From positions 1-6,649 of the forward strand of contig PLXU01000144.1 in the NCBI GenBank assembly GCA_003151555.1: DNA of 6,649 bases, read 5' to 3'. The notes under the pieces were generated by a model. That model searched no databases and had not been told where the DNA came from. It saw nothing but the letters and a program-made list of their open reading frames with translations. Shown in pieces: positions 1-5,392 of this stretch (positions within the stretch are counted from its first letter, which is position 1; each line of letters opens with the position of its first letter). This stretch comes from Acidimicrobiaceae bacterium. Lineage in GTDB: Bacteria > Actinomycetota > Acidimicrobiia > Acidimicrobiales > RAAP-2. The position numbers and the translations under genes are program-made.

Positions 1-1240
1 TGTCGCCGCCGACGTAGTTGGGATTATGACGCTCGCCGTCCATGGCCGTGCTGGTTGATCGCGCGAGCACCAGGTCCTTAAAGCCCGGCGCGAAGCGTTC
101 GATCTGGTCTTCGATGCGCGACGTCATGTCGATCGTCGAGCCATTGGGCACGTGGCAGTAGGCCCACAGCGTCGACGCTCCCGGCGGTGCGCGAGTGGGG
201 TCGACGACGCTGGGTTGGACCACGATGCAGAAGGGTCGCTCGGGGTGGCGCCCGGCGAGCACGTCGGCTTCGGCGCGGGCCACCTCTTCGAAGTTGCCCC
301 CCACGTGCACCGTGGCCGCACGACGACACTCAAGCGCCGACCACGGGACCGGTCCCGAAAGCGCCCAGTCCACTTTGCAGACCCCCGGGGCGTGTTGGAA
401 GCGAGCGACGGCCCGGCGATAGCGAGCGCTGAGACGCTCCCCGGCGACCGCCACCAGCGTCTCGGTGGACGTGTCAAAGAGCGTGGCTCGGGCCTCGGGC
501 AGGTCGCTCATGTGCTTGATCCACCGTCCCGTGTGCACCACACCGCCCGCGCCGGCGATCTCGCTCAGCAGGCCCTCGACCAGACGGGCGCTGCCGCCCT
601 CGGTCACGGGCCAGCCGCCCGCGTGCGCGGTCACGGTGAGAAAGATGCCGAAGGCCGCAGTGATCGGCGCGTCCAGCGCCAACATCGCGTGCGACGAGAC
701 CCCACCCAGCAGGGCCTTGGCTTCGTCGGTTTTAAAGCGACGAACCAGGTGGGTGGCCGACGGCAGCCCCGCCAGAGCGAAGCGGCCCATGGAGAGGGGA
801 CCCTTGGGCAACGTTCGCAGCGGCGCCAGAACATTGGCCACCAGCGTCGGTGCCGCCTTCACCAGCGGACCCATGAGCGAGGCGTAGGCCGGGCCGTCGA
901 CGCCAAGGCCGCTGGCGGTGTGCTCGACGGAGCCGGACACGACGCCCGCGCGCCCACCGTCCAACGGGTGGGCAAAGGCAATGTCGGGCGTGCACATGCG
1001 CACGCCCATCTTCTCGAGGTCCAGACCAACGAAGAACGGCGACAACGACACCATGGATTGGACCGTCGAGCAGACGTCGTGGTGAAAGCCCGGCAACGTC
1101 AGCTCCTGCGTCCGGCACCCGCCGCCCGCGCTCTGCATGCCCTCGATGACTTCAACGCGCAGGCCGGCGCGCGCGAGCAGCAGCGCGGCGGCCAGACCGT
1201 TGGGACCCGACCCAACCACCACGGCGTCGAGCGAGCTCAT
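1..1240 (-). CDS. Phytoene-dehydrogenase-like NAD(P)/FAD-dependent oxidoreductase, C-terminus cut by window edge
   Basis: Minus-strand frame open from an ATG at 1240 to the window edge: 413 residues, no stop. The N-terminus has the dinucleotide-binding fold signature: VVVGSGPNGL (GxGxxG at residues 10-15), an acidic residue ending the second strand (E33), then GGG at 39-41 and T44, the usual flavoprotein 'E..x..GG..T' pattern. The visible end reads HNPNYVGGD (405-413), a motif near the C-terminal FAD-contacting region of COG1233-type (carotenoid desaturase/amine oxidase-like) proteins; about 80-110 residues are probably missing. It should be a soluble or peripheral FAD enzyme oxidising a hydrophobic substrate, but the substrate cannot be read from sequence and no carotenoid genes are nearby. 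Its ATG overlaps the stop of the upstream hydrolase gene (ATGA), with a TGGGG stretch just upstream as a possible ribosome site, so translation is probably coupled. Family call firm, function open. Confidence 0.88.
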   Translation of the reverse strand, partial: MSSLDAVVVGSGPNGLAAALLLARAGLRVEVIEGMQSAGGGCRTQELTLPGFHHDVCSTVQSMVSLSPFFVGLDLEKMGVRMCTPDIAFAHPLDGGRAGVVSGSVEHTASGLGVDGPAYASLMGPLVKAAPTLVANVLAPLRTLPKGPLSMGRFALAGLPSATHLVRRFKTDEAKALLGGVSSHAMLALDAPITAAFGIFLTVTAHAGGWPVTEGGSARLVEGLLSEIAGAGGVVHTGRWIKHMSDLPEARATLFDTSTETLVAVAGERLSARYRRAVARFQHAPGVCKVDWALSGPVPWSALECRRAATVHVGGNFEEVARAEADVLAGRHPERPFCIVVQPSVVDPTRAPPGASTLWAYCHVPNGSTIDMTSRIEDQIERFAPGFKDLVLARSTSTAMDGERHNPNYVGGD

Positions 1241-2076
1241 AGCCCCAGCACCATGGTCTCGGAGGCAATGAGCACTTGGGGTACCGAGGCGAAGCGCCCG
1301 GCGATGGCGTCGAGTTCGTCGTCGGTGCGGTCGGGTTTGTGATGAAAGAGCACCACGCGGCCAATGCCCGATCGACGAGCGAGCTCGACCGCGTACTCGG
1401 CCGCCGCGTGGCCATACGCCGCCTGCCCGGCCAACTCCTCGTGGATCAGGGAGGCGTCGTGGATCAGTGCGTCGGCCCCCTCGCACAGCGCGAGCGCCGC
1501 CGGGTGGTACTCGCCCCAGCCGTCGGGTCCCGGGCCGAGGTCGGTGGGACAGTGGTCGGACATGTAGGTCAACGCCGAGCGGCCATCGCTCACGCGATAA
1601 CCGTACGTTCGTCCGCCCTTGTGGGGTATCTCGACCGTGGTTACCGCGAAGCCCTCGAAATCTTGGGTCCCCGGCGACAAATTGGAGAAGCTCCACTCGC
1701 CGCGCAATTCATCGGGGCGAATGGGAAAGTGCGGGGGCGACATCCCGCGCGCGAGGACCTCTAACGCACTCGATCCGTCACCCTGGTCGGGTAGGAACAG
1801 GGACGACCGGGCGTCGTCGCGATCGCCGGCGCGAAAAAAAGGCAGCCCGTGGGTGTGGTCCCAGTGCAGGTGACCCAGCAGGATCGTGCCGTGAAAGCCA
1901 CCCCCGTTAAAGAGCGCACTGGCGCGGCGGATGCCCGTGCCGGCGTCGAGAATGAGCGTGGGCACGGTCGCCTCGTCGTGCGCGATCGCCACGCATGACG
2001 TAAAGCCGCCGTAACGCAAGAAGTCGCTTCCGGGCGCGGGCGTCGAGCCGCGTACGCCCAGGAGATGGACTCGCAC
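1237..2076 (-). CDS. Metallo-beta-lactamase-fold metal-dependent hydrolase (candidate cyclic nucleotide phosphodiesterase)
   Basis: 279 residues from a GTG start at 2076 (V/M-R-V-H-L-L-G-V-R-G-S-T-P) to TGA. The N-terminal 'GVRGSTP...RYGGFTSCVAI' and 'LDAGTGIR' (44-50) are typical of the RNase Z/PhnP/phosphodiesterase-like branch of the MBL fold. The zinc motif is complete: H69-x-H71-x-D73-H74, then H152, D174 in YMSDH, D207 in IHDAS, H223 and a late HH at 245-246, enough ligands for a two-metal site. No signal peptide or membrane segment, so cytoplasmic. Substrates in this branch include phosphodiesters, cyclic phosphates and RNA 3' ends. The gene begins 3 bp after a cyclic-nucleotide-binding protein and lies across a divergent promoter from a nucleotide cyclase, so a cAMP/cGMP phosphodiesterase role is attractive, but that is inferred from context. 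It overlaps the next gene by ATGA. Confidence 0.9.
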   Translation of the reverse strand: MRVHLLGVRGSTPAPGSDFLRYGGFTSCVAIAHDEATVPTLILDAGTGIRRASALFNGGGFHGTILLGHLHWDHTHGLPFFRAGDRDDARSSLFLPDQGDGSSALEVLARGMSPPHFPIRPDELRGEWSFSNLSPGTQDFEGFAVTTVEIPHKGGRTYGYRVSDGRSALTYMSDHCPTDLGPGPDGWGEYHPAALALCEGADALIHDASLIHEELAGQAAYGHAAAEYAVELARRSGIGRVVLFHHKPDRTDDELDAIAGRFASVPQVLIASETMVLGL

Positions 2077-2079
2077 GCG

Positions 2080-3084
2080 TTAGCCCGCGCTCGTATCTTC
2101 CCGGCGGTGTCCAGTGGAAAGCTGCTCGAGCGACGTGCGGTCCAGCGACTCGGCCGGAACCGACGCCACGCGACTCTTGGTGACCGCCACGATCGACGAC
2201 GTGCGAGTACCGCCCTCCAGGTGGGCCCGTTCGCCCAGCAGCGCCCCGGGACCGTATTCGGCCACCCGTTCGCCGTCCACGTCGATGCGCAGCACGCCAT
2301 CGAGAATGAGATACACGTCTGAACCCTTTTCACCCTGACGCACCAGGCTGGTGCCCTTGTCAATCTTCATTATCTTAGGTTTAGCGGCTCCGGTCATGAG
2401 TTGGCGCGACAGTGAGCGCTCGAGGGCCGATTCGACGACCGTGACGAAAGCCTCGGACTCCTGGTCGCCCCAGGGGGTGTGCTTGCCGAAGGACTTTCGG
2501 TACCAGTCGTTGAAGTCAATGAGCCCGGACTTGTTGACCAGGTGACCCTCGTGGTCGTAGACCCAGTGGCGCGGGAAACGGCTGGCCCCGGTCATCTCGT
2601 ACTGGGTGGTGCCGTCGGTGTGCAGGGTCAGGCTCAGCGTGGTCCACGCGAGCGGCGCCTGCCACTGGATGAACGGGGCCCGGCGCACCGAACGCGGTGC
2701 CGGCATGCCCGTGCGACCCCCGGCCGTCTGGGTGAATTTGACCCAGCCGTCGCCGTACTCGACCTCGCGCTGGATGTCGGGCAGCGACACGGCCTGGAAG
2801 ACGTGGCTCACCGGGCCGAGGCGCACGGTGGTGCTGCCGATCTGACCGCCGCCGGAGTAACCGGCACCAGCGATCTCGCCCGAACTGCGCACGTCGATCC
2901 ACGCCGCGAGGCGGTTGGCGAAGCGGAACCGGTCGGCCGCGCGCAACTCGTCGAGACTGCCCAGTTCGTCGGGCGGCGGCGGATCGTAGTGGGCCATACC
3001 CACTTCGAACGGTAGGCGGGTGGTGCCTTGGATTGCTTCAGAGGGAATCCACGACAGGGACGTAACTGAACTTTGTATTTTCAT
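2080..3084 (-). CDS. Cyclic-nucleotide-binding domain protein with unassigned N-terminal domain
   Basis: 334 residues from ATG at 3084 (MKIQSSVTSLSW) to TAA; a TTG 11 codons upstream (3117) is possible but has no ribosome site and lies closer to the palindrome. The C-terminal ~90 residues (about 235-325) form a CRP/PKA-type cyclic nucleotide-binding domain: KGTSLVRQGEKGSDVYLILDG for the beta roll, then a phosphate-binding cassette GALLGERAHLEGGTRTSS (279-297), with E285 for the ribose and R294 for the cyclic phosphate both present. The first ~230 residues match no domain I can name; they are rich in W, Y and H and include an FNDWYRKSFGKHTPWGD stretch (191-207). No helix-turn-helix follows the binding domain and no membrane segment is visible, so this is not a Crp-type DNA-binding regulator in the usual layout. 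It is first in its operon, 3 bp before the MBL hydrolase. Probable role: cytosolic cAMP/cGMP receptor acting through the N-terminal domain. Confidence 0.87.
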   Translation of the reverse strand: MKIQSSVTSLSWIPSEAIQGTTRLPFEVGMAHYDPPPPDELGSLDELRAADRFRFANRLAAWIDVRSSGEIAGAGYSGGGQIGSTTVRLGPVSHVFQAVSLPDIQREVEYGDGWVKFTQTAGGRTGMPAPRSVRRAPFIQWQAPLAWTTLSLTLHTDGTTQYEMTGASRFPRHWVYDHEGHLVNKSGLIDFNDWYRKSFGKHTPWGDQESEAFVTVVESALERSLSRQLMTGAAKPKIMKIDKGTSLVRQGEKGSDVYLILDGVLRIDVDGERVAEYGPGALLGERAHLEGGTRTSSIVAVTKSRVASVPAESLDRTSLEQLSTGHRREDTSAG

Positions 3085-3216
3085 GGGCCCATCTTCGGCC
3101 AACTTTTCGGATTGCAAAAGGATGCTGGCCCTATTTCGAGGGGTGGTCCTGGCACCCCCTCGCCTGCGGTGGGTCGCCCCCTTTTATTGGCCATCACGAC
3201 GTGCCAAATTAGTCAC
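3085..3216. promoter_or_regulatory. Divergent promoter region between the two operons
   Basis: A 132-bp spacer separates the start of the cyclic-nucleotide-binding protein (minus) from the cyclase gene (plus) and must hold both promoters. It contains AT-rich patches that stand out from the GC-rich surroundings, including CTTTTATTGG (3181-3190) and CAAATTAG (3205-3212). CAAATT (3205-3210) ends 6 bases before the GTG at 3217, the position expected of a -10 element for a leaderless transcript, which fits the lack of a Shine-Dalgarno sequence there. I could not find a convincing -35 element for either direction, nor a clear TGTGA-N6-TCACA Crp site. The location of promoters here is certain from gene layout; exact elements are weak guesses. 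Confidence 0.6.
3137..3162. repeat. Imperfect inverted repeat at the centre of the divergent promoter region
   Basis: CGAGGGGTG (3137-3145) and CACCCCCTCG (3153-3162) pair over 9 bp with a single unpaired C, around a 7-base centre GTCCTGG. The element sits 52 bp from the start codon of the minus-strand gene and 54 bp from that of the plus-strand gene, almost exactly central. That placement suits an operator read by a dimeric regulator controlling both operons, or a hairpin in a 5' leader. It is not followed by a T-run in either direction, so a terminator is unlikely. The binding protein is unknown. Confidence 0.45.
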
Positions 3217-3220
3217 GTGA
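3213..3220. promoter_or_regulatory. 8-bp perfect palindrome TCACGTGA overlapping the cyclase start codon
   Basis: TCACGTGA is a perfect palindrome and includes the proposed GTG start at 3217. It could be a small operator half-site pair or chance. An 8-bp palindrome is expected now and then in several kilobases, so only its position draws attention. Confidence 0.2.
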
Positions 3221-4623
3221 GTGATGGTAACGAGGTGCAGCCAGGAGTCATAACGGTCTTCTTGGCCGACGACAATCTCATCGTGCGCGAGGGCGTGCGT
3301 GCGCTCATCGACCGCCACAAGGACCTCAGCGTGGTGGGCGTCGCCGCCGACTTCGACGGCACCGTGAACGGGGCCACCGAGGCAGCTCCCCAGGTGCTGG
3401 TCACCGATATTCGCATGCCGCCCCAATTCCACCGCGAGGGCATCGACGCCGCCAAGGAGATCCGCAAGCGCCATCCCGGTACCGGCGTGGTGATTCTGTC
3501 CCAGTACGACGACCCGGAGTACGCGGTGGCGCTGCTCGCCGAAGGCTCGGCCGGTTACGGCTATCTCCTAAAGGACCACATCGCCGAGGGCAACCAGCTC
3601 ATCGAGGCCATCCGCACCGTGGCGACCGGCGGCACCGCCCTCGATCCCTCCATCGTCGAGGCCCTGGTGCGCCCCGTCACCTCCGCCGGTGAGCTCAACG
3701 CATCCGAGGAGGCCCTGCTGGCCCTGGTCGCCGAGGGCAAACCCATCAAGGCCATCGCCGTCGCGCGCGGACTGCCGGCCGAAGCCGTCGACGCCGAGGT
3801 CGAAGCCGTGTTCTTGAAACTGGCCCAGGGTGTCAGCGCCGGCAACCAGGGAGCGCTGCAACGTCTTCGTTTGCTGCACCTGGCCATCGTCGATCGCGAA
3901 GAACAGGGCGAGACGTTGTCGCGGCTACTGCCCGGCGGCATCGCGGAAAAATTACGCCTGGAGGGCCGTCGCATCGGCGAGACTGAGCGCGTGGAGGTGA
4001 CCGTGGTCATGAGCGACATCCGTGCGTACTCCGCCATTGCCGAGCACGCCGACCCCAGCCAGTTGGCCGGCCAACTCAACACCCATCGCGCGGCCATGAA
4101 TCAGGCCATCCTCGGCGAAGGCGGCACGGTGATGCAGTTCGTCGGCGACGCCGTCATGGCCGTCTTCGGCGCGCCGGTCTCCCAGGCCGACCACGCCGAC
4201 CGGGCCGTGGCCGCCGCCGCCGGCATGCACGCGCGCCAGGCCGACATCAACGAGCGTTGGATCGCCGAGGGACTGCCCGAATTCGGACTGGGCATCGGAC
4301 TGTCGACCGGCGTGGCCGCCGCCGCCCTGCTCGGCTCCGAAGAGCGCCTCGAGTACACGTTGGTCGGCGACACCGTCAACCTCTCCCAGCGCCTCCAGCA
4401 GATGGGCTCAGCCGGTGAGACCGTGATGAGCGAAGCCACGTTGCTGGCGCTCACGAGCGAAGTGGACACCGTGCGCCTCGAAGCGCAGCTGGTAAAGGGG
4501 CGCGATACGCCAGTGGTCGCCTTCAAAATCCTGGCCCTGGCCCATACTTCTGTCAATCCACCAGCCGCACCACAATCCGTTATGACGCCCTCGGGCGCAC
4601 CAAAAAAAGGAGAAGCATCATGA
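3217..4623 (+). CDS. Response regulator fused to class III adenylate/guanylate cyclase, with degenerate LuxR-type HTH between
   Basis: 468 residues from GTG 3217 to TGA; GTG 3235 is an alternative, and the longer TTG frame to 3073 would overlap the divergent gene. Residues 13-140 are a NarL-like receiver: acidic pair D18/D19, phosphoacceptor D64 in VLVTDIRMPP, switch S95 in VVILSQY, K119 in YLLKD. Residues ~158-206 align by eye with a LuxR/GerE helix-turn-helix ('EEALLALVAEGKPIKAIA..GLPAEAVDAEVEAVFLKL') but have lost the usual recognition-helix pattern. After an 'LLPGGIAEKLR' linker, residues ~255-440 are a class III cyclase: metal aspartates D267 (MSDIRAY) and D311 (FVGDAVMAVFG), N388 and R392 in VNLSQRL; base-recognition positions are Q307 and T381. 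It should make cAMP or possibly cGMP from ATP/GTP under control of receiver phosphorylation, in the cytosol. The stop overlaps the ABC ATPase start (ATGA). Confidence 0.93.
   Translation: MSDGNEVQPGVITVFLADDNLIVREGVRALIDRHKDLSVVGVAADFDGTVNGATEAAPQVLVTDIRMPPQFHREGIDAAKEIRKRHPGTGVVILSQYDDPEYAVALLAEGSAGYGYLLKDHIAEGNQLIEAIRTVATGGTALDPSIVEALVRPVTSAGELNASEEALLALVAEGKPIKAIAVARGLPAEAVDAEVEAVFLKLAQGVSAGNQGALQRLRLLHLAIVDREEQGETLSRLLPGGIAEKLRLEGRRIGETERVEVTVVMSDIRAYSAIAEHADPSQLAGQLNTHRAAMNQAILGEGGTVMQFVGDAVMAVFGAPVSQADHADRAVAAAAGMHARQADINERWIAEGLPEFGLGIGLSTGVAAAALLGSEERLEYTLVGDTVNLSQRLQQMGSAGETVMSEATLLALTSEVDTVRLEAQLVKGRDTPVVAFKILALAHTSVNPPAAPQSVMTPSGAPKKGEAS
4602..4608 (+). other. In-phase A AAA AAA slippery tract near the end of the cyclase gene
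   Basis: Seven A residues lie across codons CCA AAA AAA so that the heptamer has the X XXY YYZ phase used for -1 ribosomal frameshifting. A -1 shift here would read AGG AGA AGC ATC and run straight into the ATG of the ABC ATPase with no stop, giving a cyclase-ATPase fusion. Polymerase slippage could do the same. The upstream stimulatory Shine-Dalgarno sequence and downstream hairpin usual for programmed shifting were not found, so this may be only the A-rich lead-in to the ribosome binding site. Confidence 0.25.
4607..4612 (+). promoter_or_regulatory. Strong ribosome binding site of the ABC ATPase gene
   Basis: AAGGAG lies 7 bases before the ATG at 4620, inside the last codons of the cyclase gene. 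It is the clearest Shine-Dalgarno sequence in the window and fixes the ATPase start. With the ATGA overlap it indicates both coupled and independent initiation, which may give more ATPase than cyclase. Confidence 0.8.
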
Positions 4624-5390
4624 CCAGCGTCACCACAGACACGGCTTCACAGGCCGGCGCCGAGAGCACCCCGGCGCTCGAGGTGCACGGCGTGCGCAAG
4701 ACCTTCGAAGCCGAGATCGCCCCGGTACGCGCTCTGCGCGGCGTGGACCTCACGGTGGCTCGCGGCACGTTCTTGGCATTAATGGGCCCCTCCGGGTGTG
4801 GCAAGTCCACGTTGCTCAACCTGATCGCCGGGCTGGAGAACGCCGACGAGGGCACCATCATGGTGGCCGGCGAACCCCTGACGGAGGGCTCCGAGGACGA
4901 TCACGCCCTCATTCGCCGGCGCCATATCGGCATTGTCTTTCAGTTCTTCAACCTCTTAGAGGGCATGACGGTGCTCGAGAACGTGGCGCTGCCGGCAATT
5001 ATCGCCGGACGAAACCGCAAATCGGCCGAGACGCGTTCACGCGACCTGCTGGACCTACTCGGCATTGGCGACAAGGCGTCGGTCATGCCCGGCGTGCTCT
5101 CGGGTGGCCAGCGTCAACGCCTCGCCATCGCGCGGGCCCTGGCCAATGAGCCCACCCTGTTGCTGGCCGACGAGCCCACCGGCGCGTTGGACAGCGCCGG
5201 CGGACAAGAGGTGATCGAGCTGTTGAGCCGCCTGCACGCCGCCGGCCAGACCATCATCCTGGTCACCCACGACGCGAACGTGGCGGCCGCCGCCGACACC
5301 GTGCTCATGATGCGCGACGGCAGAATCCTCGACCACGTCAACCCGGGCGCCGGATCGAACGGACCGGCCACCACGATCGGGACCCTGTAG
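4620..5390 (+). CDS. ABC transporter ATP-binding protein, MacB/LolD type
   Basis: 256 residues, ATG to TAG, with a good ribosome site. All nucleotide-binding motifs are intact: Walker A GPSGCGKST (56-64), Q-loop Q108 in VFQFFNLL, signature LSGGQ (160-164), Walker B LLLADEP with catalytic E185, D-loop GALD (188-191) and switch H217 in LVTHD. The VFQFFNLL and ADEPTGALD forms and the length are typical of the MacB/LolD/FtsE-like group, which pairs with FtsX-type permeases for lipoprotein, peptide or antibiotic handling and mechanotransmission. Ahead of the domain are ~18 poorly conserved residues; after it a ~17-residue G/N/P/T tail. No permease lies in the window, so the partner is expected further downstream or elsewhere. 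Placement between the cyclase-regulator and a membrane sensor resembles peptide-sensing ABC/two-component modules. The transported or sensed substrate is unknown. Confidence 0.95.
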   Translation: MTSVTTDTASQAGAESTPALEVHGVRKTFEAEIAPVRALRGVDLTVARGTFLALMGPSGCGKSTLLNLIAGLENADEGTIMVAGEPLTEGSEDDHALIRRRHIGIVFQFFNLLEGMTVLENVALPAIIAGRNRKSAETRSRDLLDLLGIGDKASVMPGVLSGGQRQRLAIARALANEPTLLLADEPTGALDSAGGQEVIELLSRLHAAGQTIILVTHDANVAAAADTVLMMRDGRILDHVNPGAGSNGPATTIGTL

Positions 5391-5392
5391 AC

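Noticed and set aside
152..1342. 396-codon open frame on the plus strand
   Set aside because: It is antisense to the FAD oxidoreductase, is rich in R/H/Q/G with no domain pattern, and arises from the high GC of the opposite coding strand, whose protein has clear motifs.
2479..3015. 178-codon plus-strand open frame opposite the cyclic-nucleotide-binding protein
   Set aside because: Low-complexity V/G/R/A-rich shadow with no motif; the minus-strand gene is well supported.
3085..3117. 11-codon extension of the cyclic-nucleotide-binding protein from TTG 3117
   Set aside because: No ribosome site before the TTG; the conserved-looking N-terminus begins at the ATG at 3084. Not fully excluded.
3165..3190. 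Possible terminator: GGGTCGCCCCC followed by TTTTATT
   Set aside because: The stem is only 3 bp and no gene ends there; the position is upstream of the cyclase start.
3073..3216. 48-codon N-terminal extension of the cyclase gene from TTG 3073
   Set aside because: It would run across the divergent promoter and into the neighbouring gene's start, has no ribosome site, and the receiver domain is complete without it.
3190..3235. Crp-type site TGTGA-N6-TCACA
   Set aside because: GTGA and TCAC words occur but not with the required spacing and symmetry.
3561..4097. 178-codon minus-strand open frame opposite the cyclase gene
   Set aside because: S/A/R-rich translation with no domain; the cyclase and receiver motifs are on the plus strand.
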